This document shows positions 1 to 6,907 of a DNA stretch of 8,330 bases, one piece after another (within the stretch, counting starts at the first letter, position 1; each line of letters starts with the position of its first letter). Origin of the DNA: an uncultured Lachnospiraceae bacterium. Its GTDB lineage: Bacteria; Bacillota; Clostridia; Lachnospirales; Lachnospiraceae. Under the pieces are notes generated by a model that did no database searches, was not told the DNA's origin, and worked only from the letters and a program-made list of their open reading frames with translations. Made by a program: the position numbers and the translations under genes. The DNA lies in assembly GCA_937901625.1 (NCBI GenBank), contig CALDIE010000007.1:1-8330 (forward strand), written 5' to 3'.

Positions 1-553
1 GATCTATGATCCCGAAGGAATCGATGTTGCACTTCTTAAGGAAGTAAAGGAAGTTAAGCGTGCAAGACTGACCGAGTACGCAGCAGCAAAGAGCAGTGCA
101 GAGTATCACGAAAAGCAGAACGGTGAGCATGGCGTATGGCAGTACAAGGTTGACATCGCTCTTCCTTGCGCTACCCAGAACGAGCTGGATATCGAGGATG
201 CAAAGGCATTGGTTGCTAACGGCGTACAGTACGTAGCAGAGGGCGCTAACATGCCTACTACGATCGAAGCAACCGAGTACTTCCAGGCTAACAACGTACC
301 TTTCGTAGGCGGTAAGGCAGCCAACGCAGGTGGTGTTGCTACTTCCGCGCTTGAGATGAGCCAGAACTCCGAGAGATTATCCTGGTCCTTCGAAGAGGTT
401 GACGCAAAGCTTAAGGGCATCATGGTTGGTATCTATCACAATATCGATGATGCAGCCAAGGAGTATGGCATGGAAGGCAACTATGTTGCAGGCGCTAACA
501 TCGCCGGCTTCAAGAAGGTTGTTGATGCTATGATCGCACAGGGCGTTTGCTGA
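1..553 (+). CDS. gdhA: NADP-type glutamate dehydrogenase, C-terminal part (5' end outside window)
   Basis: This is the last 183 codons of a glutamate dehydrogenase, read in the frame that starts at base 2 and ends at TGA 551-553. The enzyme makes L-glutamate from 2-oxoglutarate, ammonia and NAD(P)H in the cytoplasm and is a main route of ammonia assimilation in anaerobes. Visible signatures are the nucleotide-domain segment DIALPCATQNEL, the EGANMPTT motif that follows, the GKAANAGGVATSALEMSQN block and the C-terminal helix ending FKKVVDAMIAQGVC. Together these are characteristic of the hexameric, roughly 445-450-residue NADP-type (GdhA) family, so about 60% of the protein lies upstream. NADP rather than NAD specificity is inferred from overall similarity, because the cofactor-discriminating part is not in the window. 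A strong terminator follows within about 50 bases, so this is the end of its transcript. Nothing looks truncated apart from the window edge. Confidence 0.96.
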   Translation, partial: IYDPEGIDVALLKEVKEVKRARLTEYAAAKSSAEYHEKQNGEHGVWQYKVDIALPCATQNELDIEDAKALVANGVQYVAEGANMPTTIEATEYFQANNVPFVGGKAANAGGVATSALEMSQNSERLSWSFEEVDAKLKGIMVGIYHNIDDAAKEYGMEGNYVAGANIAGFKKVVDAMIAQGVC

Positions 554-605
554 TACCAAATAAATCCCGATAACGGATACATCTATAAAGATAACTGATG
601 TTCGG

Positions 606-639
606 ATCCCGTAAGCTCGATGCTTACGGGATTTTTTTT
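606..639 (+). terminator. Rho-independent terminator of gdhA
   Basis: A perfect 11-bp stem, ATCCCGTAAGC (606-616) with GCTTACGGGAT (622-632), closes a 5-base loop and runs straight into eight T residues (632-639). It lies 53 bases after the gdhA stop codon and insulates that gene from the galactanase downstream. Confidence 0.95.
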
Positions 640-705
640 ATGGAAAAGAACCTTTGTTTGTGCATTTTTTATACTACGAACGGAAAAGAATGAAAGAATT
701 GTCAA

Positions 706-735
706 TTGCGTTTCGCTATGTGAAAAAGTTATAAT
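706..735 (+). promoter_or_regulatory. Predicted sigma-A promoter of the galactanase gene
   Basis: A perfect -10 box TATAAT lies at 730-735. The best-spaced -35 candidate is TTGCGT at 706-711, with an 18-base spacer and only three of six consensus bases. A better -35 match, TTGTCA at 699-704, sits 25 bases from the -10 and is too far. Transcription would start near 742, leaving a leader of about 70 bases. The weak -35 is compatible with a regulated promoter. An 11-bp palindrome AATTGTCAATT (697-707) touches the -35 box and could be a second protein site or chance. Confidence 0.7.
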
Positions 736-748
736 ATAAGAAAGATGA

Positions 749-766
749 TGCGCAACCGATTGCGCA
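749..766 (+). promoter_or_regulatory. Probable LacI/MalR-family operator overlapping the start of the galactanase transcript
   Basis: The 18-base sequence TGCGCAACCGATTGCGCA is a dyad with eight of nine half-site positions matching around a central CG. Its inner 14 bases, CGCAACCGATTGCG, differ at two positions from the MalR-like consensus CGCAAACGTTTGCG, recalled from family knowledge. It begins about 7 bases after the predicted transcription start, the classical place for a roadblock or occlusion operator. Family knowledge says LacI-type repressors bind CG-centred palindromes of this size and often control glycoside hydrolase genes. Sugar-responsive control of the GH53 gene is inferred. No regulator gene is visible in the window. 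Confidence 0.65.
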
Positions 767-814
767 AGAATAATTACGAAATGGAGAAAAATAGAAGAAA
801 GGAAAGGAACCGAA

Positions 815-3800
815 ATGAAAAAGAGAAGAATCAGACGATTTGTCGTAAAGCGATCGATCGCTGCTATAGCAACTCTTGCCATGATATTTTCCTTTATGGG
901 AAATATGTCGATTGTTGCAAGAGCCGACGGCGATGATGAAGGGCTTACAGTCAAAAATGCGGCTTTTGAGGATGATATCTGGGGGGAAGCCCGCGGCTGG
1001 AGTGTGACGCCGGATTCATGGGAAGGCACGACAGTGAAAAGCTGTGTATATGCAGACGAAGAGTCTCTGGAAGCTCCCGACGACGGAAGCACCGGTGGCG
1101 TGAATTATTATATGGCGAACGGTGGAACAATCACTTTTTCGCAAAACGTGAGCATGCCGGCAGGAAACTATACATTTATCGTTTCCAATATGGGGGACGG
1201 CGCTTCGTACTCTGTCAGTATCGGGGATACCGGATCCGACGGGAAGACATTAAGTGGCTGGAATCAATGGGACGAATTTAGTTTTAAGTATACGGCACAA
1301 GAGGATGAAGAAGTGGCGATCACGATCACTGTTGATTGTAATGCCGGCGGCTGGGGATATTTAAACAGTCTTACCTGGACATGGGAAGAGCTTGAGGATG
1401 AGGCGGAGGAAGGCAATGATTCCTTTATCGTTAACCCGCTTTTTGAGGATGATATTTGGGGAAATAATGCCGGTTGGAGTGTGACTGCTGCCGACTGGGG
1501 GGAGTCTAATACTACTTTGGTTGAAACATTTACCTATGCAGAAGATTCTTGGATGAACGGACCTTCGGACGGAAGTACTTCGGGAGTACATTTCTGGTCA
1601 CAGGCAGCAAATACATTTACATTCTCGCAGGAAGTGACTATTCCTGCCGGTGGGTATCTTTTTAAAGTATCCAATATGGGCGAAAATGCCAGTTTCGCAC
1701 TTAAGATCGGAGATGTTTCTTCTGATACAGTATCTTTGACCGGATACAATAATTGGACGGAGGCTACACTGGATTATACAGCGGAGGAAGATGAAACGGT
1801 AACGATCAGTATTATCTGCACCTGCAGTGATGATGGCTGGGGATATCTTAACTCGATCTCCTGGACAAAGAAAGGTGCCTTAGAAACAACAAGAACCTTT
1901 ACCTTTGATACTACGCCGGTAAGCGGTGAACCCGTAGAGTCCGATCTGTATGCGCAAAAGGTTATGATGATGAACGATTTCATCACAGGCGCGGATGTAT
2001 CTTCTTATGATTCGATCATTCAAAGCGGCGCAACATTTAAGGACGCGAGCGGAAATGTTTTGGATCAGGCAGGATTTTTCTCACTTTTAAAATCTTCCGG
2101 CGTTAATTATGTCAGGATCCGTGTATGGGTAGATCCTGCCAATGCGGAAGGCCAGACCTACGGCGGCGGTGCCTGTGATCTGGAGAATGCAAAGAGGATC
2201 GGCGATGCCGCAACCAATGCAGGATTAAAAGTCCTGATCGATTTCCATTACTCTGACTTCTGGACGGATCCCGGAAAGCAATCGGCGCCTAAGGCATGGA
2301 CCGCTCTTTCTCTGGATGAGAAAGCACAGGCTTTGCAGAACTGGACGGAGGACAGCCTGAATGCATTATTGGCAGCCGGTGTGGATGTCGGAATGGTTCA
2401 GGTCGGCAATGAGACAACGACCGGTTTCTGCGGAGAGACCTCCATGCAGAATATGTGCACACTTTTTTCCGCAGGCAGTCAGGGTGTCAGAAATGTGGAA
2501 GAATCCACTGACCATCCGATGATGATCGTGATCCATTTAACAAATCCGGACAAGCAGGATTTCAGCAATTACGCTAAACAGCTTGAAAATAACGGTGTTG
2601 TATATGATGTCTTTGCCACCAGTTATTATCCGTACTGGCATGGTACACTGGATAATCTTTACACCAAGCTTGCGGCAGTAGCCGATACCTATGGAAAGTA
2701 TGTGATGGTTGCCGAAACTTCTTATGTGAGAACACTGGAAGATGGCGACGGACACGGAAATACCGAGGATCAGAGTGATTATGACGGCGGATATGACAGT
2801 TTCCCTTATGAAGTCAGTGAGCAGGGACAGGTAAATCACATCCGTGCCCTGATCGAGAAGATCGCATCCATCCCGGACAATAAGGGAATCGGCGTCTTCT
2901 GGTGGGAGCCGGCGTGGATCCCGGTTCAGCATTATGACGCGACTGCGGATAATGCGGCACAGGTACTTGCGCAGAATAAAGTCCTTTGGGAACAGTACGG
3001 ATCCGGCTGGGCAACCAGTGCGGCAGCGGCTTACGATAAGGATGTATCGACCTGGTACGGAGGATCGGCTGTAGATAACGAGAGCTGGTTTGATTTTGAC
3101 GGTAAGGCTCTTTCTTCCATAGAGGTGTACAATTTAGTCCGCTTCGGATCGACCGCCGCTGACGGGATCAGTTCCGTAAACGATGCAAGCCTTACGGTAA
3201 CGGAAGGAACGGTAATTACACTGCCGCAGACAGTGGAAGCCGTATATGTCAGTGGAGATACGACGGATGCATCGGTTGTATGGAATGAGGAGGAACTTGC
3301 GGCAGCCATTTCGGCAGGTGCGGGAACCTATGATATTTCCGGCGTGGCAACCTATGAAGAGGAAACCTATGATGTGCTCTGCCACCTAACGATCGAACCC
3401 GCAAACTACCTTGTTAATCCCGGATTTGAAGACGGTGAGACCAACTGGGTGATCGATCGAACCAATGCAGGTGACAAAGTGTCTACGGATGATCCGCATG
3501 AAGGATCAAAGAGTTTCCATTTCTGGAGTTCCTCCGCACAGACATTATGTGTATCGCAGAATGTAGTACTTGAGCCCGGTATCTATTCTTTTGAAGGCTA
3601 CTTCCAGGGCGAGAGCGGCGTAAGCGGATCGATCTTTGCGGAGGTTAGCGGAGATACACAGTCCTACAGCTCATCCTTTGAACTGGGTGGCTGGAATACC
3701 TGGCAGAATCCGCAGATCGCATCGATCGAAGTAGCGGAAACGACGACGGTAACGGTAGGATTTACCATCTCCTACGAAGACAATATGTGGGGAACCTGTG

Positions 3801-4420
3801 ATGATTTCCGGCTTACTAAAGTGGCGGGACCGTATTCGTACAGTATCCTCGATAACGGGGATAACCAGACATACACAAAGGGAAGCGGCAGTGGTCTGAC
3901 GGTGCACATCGATGCCGATTACCTTAAGGTGGATCATGTGGAAGTCGATAATGTGACTCTTGCATCCGATCAGTATACGATCGAGTCCGGCAGTACGATC
4001 GTTACACTCATACCTTCGGTTTTGGAATCCTTAGGTAAGGGCACCCATACGATGAAGATATATTACACCAACGGAAAAGTGGTGAATACAGGATTTAATG
4101 TTTCGGAGAATACACCATCGAACAATACTTCTGAAAACAGTTCTTCTGAGAGCAGTTCTTCTGAAAGCAGTTCGGCTGAGCCTGCATCACAGTCAACGGC
4201 TGCAACGCCCGCTCCGACATCCCCGACAGCGACTGTTACGGATACGCCGGATGATCTTGCGGGGAACTATCTGACGGATGTTCCCTCGGATCTTGCGTCG
4301 GCACAGAGTTCCCCGAAGACGGGAGAAAGTGCAAATGCCGTTCTTCCGGTGATGACCGGTATCTTTGCCGCAACCGCCGCTGTGCTTTGGGTCGGGAACA
4401 AGAAAAAAGAGGAAGCATAA
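815..4420 (+). CDS. Secreted, wall-anchored multimodular GH53 endo-beta-1,4-galactanase (arabinogalactan endo-1,4-beta-galactosidase)
   Basis: The protein has 1201 residues. ATG 815 is chosen because AAAGGA (803-808) lies six bases upstream and a classic signal peptide follows: Arg/Lys-rich 1-13, hydrophobic 14-34, likely cleavage after VARA at residue 37. Domains in order: carbohydrate-binding-like module about 48-191; a second copy about 207-353; GH53 TIM barrel about 383-777; bacterial Ig-like (Big_4-like) domain about 786-862; third carbohydrate-binding-like module about 864-1003; X2-like Ig domain about 1006-1098; Ser/Thr/Pro-rich linker about 1099-1165; sorting signal SPKTG at 1166-1170, a hydrophobic helix and a KKKEEA tail. 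Catalytic residues by family alignment are acid/base Glu533 (VGNETT) and nucleophile Glu634 (VAETSY). The loop DGDGHGN (643-649) matches the calcium site of characterised Bacillus galactanase. GH53 enzymes cut beta-1,4-galactan of pectin and type I arabinogalactan, giving galacto-oligosaccharides; here this happens at the cell surface. It is monocistronic, probably under LacI-type control. Exact chain-length preference cannot be read from sequence. Confidence 0.95.
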   Translation: MKKRRIRRFVVKRSIAAIATLAMIFSFMGNMSIVARADGDDEGLTVKNAAFEDDIWGEARGWSVTPDSWEGTTVKSCVYADEESLEAPDDGSTGGVNYYMANGGTITFSQNVSMPAGNYTFIVSNMGDGASYSVSIGDTGSDGKTLSGWNQWDEFSFKYTAQEDEEVAITITVDCNAGGWGYLNSLTWTWEELEDEAEEGNDSFIVNPLFEDDIWGNNAGWSVTAADWGESNTTLVETFTYAEDSWMNGPSDGSTSGVHFWSQAANTFTFSQEVTIPAGGYLFKVSNMGENASFALKIGDVSSDTVSLTGYNNWTEATLDYTAEEDETVTISIICTCSDDGWGYLNSISWTKKGALETTRTFTFDTTPVSGEPVESDLYAQKVMMMNDFITGADVSSYDSIIQSGATFKDASGNVLDQAGFFSLLKSSGVNYVRIRVWVDPANAEGQTYGGGACDLENAKRIGDAATNAGLKVLIDFHYSDFWTDPGKQSAPKAWTALSLDEKAQALQNWTEDSLNALLAAGVDVGMVQVGNETTTGFCGETSMQNMCTLFSAGSQGVRNVEESTDHPMMIVIHLTNPDKQDFSNYAKQLENNGVVYDVFATSYYPYWHGTLDNLYTKLAAVADTYGKYVMVAETSYVRTLEDGDGHGNTEDQSDYDGGYDSFPYEVSEQGQVNHIRALIEKIASIPDNKGIGVFWWEPAWIPVQHYDATADNAAQVLAQNKVLWEQYGSGWATSAAAAYDKDVSTWYGGSAVDNESWFDFDGKALSSIEVYNLVRFGSTAADGISSVNDASLTVTEGTVITLPQTVEAVYVSGDTTDASVVWNEEELAAAISAGAGTYDISGVATYEEETYDVLCHLTIEPANYLVNPGFEDGETNWVIDRTNAGDKVSTDDPHEGSKSFHFWSSSAQTLCVSQNVVLEPGIYSFEGYFQGESGVSGSIFAEVSGDTQSYSSSFELGGWNTWQNPQIASIEVAETTTVTVGFTISYEDNMWGTCDDFRLTKVAGPYSYSILDNGDNQTYTKGSGSGLTVHIDADYLKVDHVEVDNVTLASDQYTIESGSTIVTLIPSVLESLGKGTHTMKIYYTNGKVVNTGFNVSENTPSNNTSENSSSESSSSESSSAEPASQSTAATPAPTSPTATVTDTPDDLAGNYLTDVPSDLASAQSSPKTGESANAVLPVMTGIFAATAAVLWVGNKKKEEA
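956..1873 (+). repeat. Tandem duplication of a carbohydrate-binding-like module inside the galactanase gene
   Basis: Residues 48-191 (956-1387) and 207-353 (1433-1873) are two copies of one module with a repeat period of 159 residues. Both open with N-x-x-FEDDIWG, contain FSQ-x-V and SNMG-x-x-A-S, and close with GWGYLNS-x-x-W. Identity persists in the DNA: the 21-base stretches at 964-984 and 1441-1461 differ at one position. A diverged third relative (residues 864-1003, bases 3404-3823) starts NPGFEDG, shares FWS, SQNV, GGWNTW and MWG, and lies on the other side of the catalytic domain. The pattern suits a beta-sandwich galactose-binding-like fold. CBM61, a galactan-binding family found on GH53 proteins, is a candidate I cannot confirm here. 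Confidence 0.8.
4128..4172 (+). repeat. Three tandem 15-bp repeats encoding the Ser/Glu linker
   Basis: Three successive units, CTTCTGAAAACAGTT, CTTCTGAGAGCAGTT and CTTCTGAAAGCAGTT, encode the SSESS-like part of the flexible linker before the sorting signal. Units differ at one or two bases, so the array could vary in copy number between strains by slippage and change the distance between the enzyme and the wall. Confidence 0.85.
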
Positions 4421-4461
4421 GCACATAAAAAAGATTACTTCATCTCTCAAACCCATAAAAA

Positions 4462-4498
4462 CAAAGACGCCCTGTGGTTTTGCCGCAGGGCGTCTTTG
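4462..4498 (+). terminator. Terminator hairpin after the galactanase gene, possibly bidirectional
   Basis: CAAAGACGCCCTG (4462-4474) pairs perfectly with CAGGGCGTCTTTG (4486-4498). Three more inner pairs, one of them G-T, leave a 5-base loop. The T tract on the + strand is short (CTTTG then AATAAT). The reverse strand leaves the stem into TTTTTA, a better tract, so the hairpin may act in both directions. No gene is established on the minus strand here. Confidence 0.75.
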
Positions 4499-4612
4499 AA
4501 TAATAAAATATGATGTTGGGGTCCAAATTACTTCTTGACCATATCATCAAATATTATTTCAATTACAAGAGGAATTTTCAGAAAACAGACTATGAAAATC
4601 TGAAAGTTTCGG

Positions 4613-4618
4613 TATAAT
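4613..4618 (+). promoter_or_regulatory. Predicted -10 box for the EF-G-like gene
   Basis: A perfect TATAAT lies about 100 bases upstream of the EF-G-like start codon, after the galactanase terminator and in an AT-rich stretch. No convincing -35 hexamer is found 16-18 bases upstream (sequence around 4590-4596 is CTATGAA). A 7-bp inverted repeat, TTTCAGA (4576-4582) and TCTGAAA (4599-4605), flanks the place where the -35 would be. The transcript would carry a leader of about 90 bases, in which I see only a weak GCTG/CAGC hairpin (4680-4694) before the GGAGG site at 4706-4710. Confidence 0.5.
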
Positions 4619-4717
4619 AGAGCTTGGGGATTTTGATCACCCATTTGGTTTTTTGACACAATAGTTGGGTTAGGCAAAAGCTGTAAAAAGCAGCAAAACA
4701 AATGTGGAGGTGGTTAC

Positions 4718-6802
4718 ATGAAGGTTTATTCTACGGACAAGATCCGTAACGTGGTGTTGTTAGGCCACGGCGGATCAGGCAAGACGTCACTCGCGGAAGC
4801 GATCGCTTATCTTGCAGGAATGACAAGTCGTATGGGTACGGTGGATGCCGGCAATACGATCAGTGACTTTGACAAGGAAGAGATCAAGAGAAAGAATTCC
4901 ATTAAGACAACAGTCATCCCGGTTCCCTGGGAAGAGTACAAAGTCAATCTTTTGGATACCCCCGGTTTTTATGATTTTATCGGCGAAGCAGAAGAAGCTG
5001 TTTCCGTAGCGGATGCAGCTGTTATTGTTATTTCCGGTAAGGCCGGCGTGGAAGTGGGAACGAAGCGCGCATGGGATATGTGTGAAAAGCGCGGGATTCC
5101 GAGGATGTTCTTTGTAACGGATATGGATGATGACAAGGTCAGCTTTAAGAATGTCGTTCAGGAGCTTCAGGAACTGTACGGCAAGAAGATCGCTCCTTTC
5201 CATCTGCCTTTACGCGAGAATGAGCAGTTCGTAGGATATATCAATGTTATCCAGCAGAAAGCAAAGCGCTGGAATGCGCAGGGAACGGTTGATAAATCGG
5301 ATGTTCCCGATTATTCCATGGAGAACCTCAATATCTACAGAGACGCGCTGATCGAAGCGGTTGCCGAGACCAGTGAGGAGTATATGGAACGTTACTTTGA
5401 AGGTGACGAATTCTCCGAGGATGAGATCCGTTCGGCTCTTCGTGTCGGCGTATATGACGGAACGGTCGTCCCGGTATTGATGGGTTCGAATACTCTTGCA
5501 AGAGGTATGTATACATTGATGGCGGACATCGTGAAGTACTTCCCGAGTCCCGATCGCTGCAAGTGTGCCGGTATCAACACGACGAACAATGAAGTGTTTG
5601 AGGCTGACTACAACTTCTCGAAGGCAAAGTCGGCATACATCTTTAAGACCATCGCGGATCCTTACATCGGTAAGTATTCCATGATCAAAGTGAACTCCGG
5701 AGTATTAAAGACGGATGACGTGCTCTATAACTATCACCGCGACACAGAAGAAAAGGCAGGAAAACTTTATGTCCTTTGTGGAAACAAGGTAGAGGAAGTG
5801 CAGGAGCTGCATGCCGGTGATATCGGAGCGCTCGCAAAGCTTGCCGTCAGCCAGACAACGGATTCCTTATCTACCAGAAAGATGCCTGTTACCTATATCC
5901 GTGCTAATATTTCCAAGCCGTATGTATATCGCAGATATCAGGCGAAGAATAAAGGTGATGAAGATAAGATCTCTCAGGCGATCGCAAAGCTTCTGGTTGA
6001 AGACTGCACCTTAAAGCAGGTTAATGACGGTGAGAACGGACAGACGCTTCTGTACGGGATCAGCGCGATGCACCTGGATGTTGTACAGAGTATCCTTGCG
6101 GAGAAGTACAAGGTTGAGATCGAATTAAGCCGTCCGAAGGTAGCCTTCAAGGAGACGATCCGCAAGAAGGTGGATTCCGAGTTTAAATACAAAAAGCAAT
6201 CCGGCGGCCACGGTCAGTACGGACACGTTAAGATCACCATGGAGCCTTCCGGGGATATGTCACAGCCGTATGTATTTGATCAGATCGTTGTCGGCGGCGC
6301 GGTTCCCAAGAACTACTTCCCGGCAGTTGAAAAGGGCGTTGCCGAGTCTGTAAAGAACGGACCTTTGGCAGATTACCCTGTTACCGGTGTAAAGGTTGTG
6401 CTCTACGACGGCAGTTACCACACGGTAGATTCCTCCGAACTGGCTTTCATGGTAGCAACACAGCAGGCCTTTAAGAAGGGATTTATGGATGCGGGTCCCG
6501 TGCTGTTAGAGCCCATTGCAACACTTAAGGTAGTGGCTCCCGATGAGTATACCGGCGATATCATGGGTGATCTGAATAAGCACCGCGGAAGAGTTAACGG
6601 AATGAATCCGCTTGAAGGCGGCAACCAGGAGATCGTTGCCGATGTTCCGTATCTGGAGCTCTTTGAGTTTGATACCAGACTTTACTCCATGACCAGAGGC
6701 GCAGGTATCTTCTCCTATGAGTTCGCAAGATATGAGCAGGCACCGGAAGAAGTTAAGGAAGCCGAGATCGAAAAGGCTAAGGTAGCCAGAGAAGCCAAGT
6801 AA
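4718..6802 (+). CDS. Elongation factor G-like translational GTPase (EF-G paralogue)
   Basis: The protein has 694 residues, the full EF-G length, starting at ATG 4718 with GGAGG seven bases upstream. Domain order follows EF-G: GTPase domain about 1-275; beta-barrel domain II about 300-385; domain III about 395-470; domain IV from about 472, with the hallmark SGGHGQYGHV (495-504) and DGSYHTVDSSE (564-574); domain V about 598-680, with DIMGDLNKHRGRV. The GTP motifs are not those of canonical FusA: P-loop GHGGSGKTS (16-24) replaces AHIDAGKTT; switch I reads RKNSIKTT, with Ser61 where EF-G has the Mg-binding Thr; G3 is DTPGF with Phe for the usual His; and G4 is TDMD (134-137) for NKMD. This pattern fits the EF-G-like group (EF-G2/PRK12740-like) found beside the true EF-G in many Firmicutes. 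The true fusA normally sits in the str operon with rpsL, rpsG and tuf, which are absent here. It probably acts on the ribosome, but whether in translocation, recycling or stress is unknown. Confidence 0.92.
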   Translation: MKVYSTDKIRNVVLLGHGGSGKTSLAEAIAYLAGMTSRMGTVDAGNTISDFDKEEIKRKNSIKTTVIPVPWEEYKVNLLDTPGFYDFIGEAEEAVSVADAAVIVISGKAGVEVGTKRAWDMCEKRGIPRMFFVTDMDDDKVSFKNVVQELQELYGKKIAPFHLPLRENEQFVGYINVIQQKAKRWNAQGTVDKSDVPDYSMENLNIYRDALIEAVAETSEEYMERYFEGDEFSEDEIRSALRVGVYDGTVVPVLMGSNTLARGMYTLMADIVKYFPSPDRCKCAGINTTNNEVFEADYNFSKAKSAYIFKTIADPYIGKYSMIKVNSGVLKTDDVLYNYHRDTEEKAGKLYVLCGNKVEEVQELHAGDIGALAKLAVSQTTDSLSTRKMPVTYIRANISKPYVYRRYQAKNKGDEDKISQAIAKLLVEDCTLKQVNDGENGQTLLYGISAMHLDVVQSILAEKYKVEIELSRPKVAFKETIRKKVDSEFKYKKQSGGHGQYGHVKITMEPSGDMSQPYVFDQIVVGGAVPKNYFPAVEKGVAESVKNGPLADYPVTGVKVVLYDGSYHTVDSSELAFMVATQQAFKKGFMDAGPVLLEPIATLKVVAPDEYTGDIMGDLNKHRGRVNGMNPLEGGNQEIVADVPYLELFEFDTRLYSMTRGAGIFSYEFARYEQAPEEVKEAEIEKAKVAREAK

Positions 6803-6824
6803 GAGGTCGATATTTTAAAATCTG

Positions 6825-6833
6825 TGCTATAAT
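6825..6833 (+). promoter_or_regulatory. Predicted extended -10 promoter upstream of the membrane protein gene
   Basis: TGCTATAAT combines the extended -10 TG dinucleotide with a perfect TATAAT (6828-6833). The best -35-like hexamer is TCGATA (6807-6812) with a short 15-base spacer, so the extended -10 would carry recognition. Transcription would begin near 6840, giving a leader of about 130 bases that includes two strong hairpins before the TTG start at 6971. Confidence 0.6.
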
Positions 6834-6854
6834 AATTGATAAAGGTAACATATG

Positions 6855-6893
6855 GCAGCCCGTCGCGAATGAAACATTCGTATGGGCTGCTTT
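6855..6893 (+). terminator. Terminator-like hairpin between the EF-G-like gene and the membrane protein gene
   Basis: GCAGCCC (6855-6861) pairs with GGGCTGC (6884-6890), and an inner stem CGAATG (6866-6871) with CATTCG (6875-6880) stacks on it across a small internal loop, ending in an AAA loop. The 3' side continues TTTGTT, a moderate T tract. It lies 52 bases after the EF-G-like stop, so it can be that gene's terminator. It also lies downstream of the extended -10 promoter, so it could equally act as an attenuator in the next gene's leader. Confidence 0.65.
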
Positions 6894-6907
6894 GTTCGGA
6901 GAGGAAA

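Noticed and set aside
699..704. TTGTCA as the -35 box of the galactanase promoter
   Set aside because: It is a good hexamer match, but it stands 25 bases from TATAAT, outside the usable spacer range. TTGCGT at 706-711 is weaker but correctly spaced.
745..936. Plus-strand open frame of 63 codons beginning in the operator
   Set aside because: Its translation is Lys/Arg/Asn-rich because it reads an A-rich leader out of frame, and it overlaps the signal-peptide coding sequence. The ribosome binding site fits ATG 815 instead.
583..1092. Minus-strand open frame of 169 codons over the galactanase promoter and 5' end
   Set aside because: It runs antisense through the terminator, promoter and signal-peptide region, has a low-complexity Ser-rich translation and no recognisable motif, and is fully explained as a shadow of the GH53 gene.
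4625..4717. Riboswitch in the leader of the EF-G-like gene
   Set aside because: The leader is short and AT-rich, with only a 4-bp hairpin (4680-4694) visible, and no known riboswitch core or terminator/antiterminator pair.
4787..5203. Minus-strand open frame of 138 codons inside the EF-G-like gene
   Set aside because: It lies entirely antisense to a well-supported conserved gene, and its translation has no recognisable motif, so it is treated as a codon-usage shadow.
4718..6802. Tetracycline-resistance ribosomal protection protein (TetM/TetO-like)
   Set aside because: Domain IV motifs and length match EF-G, and the P-loop GHGGSGKTS matches the EF-G-like paralogue group. TetM-type proteins keep a HVDAGKTT-type P-loop and differ in domain IV.
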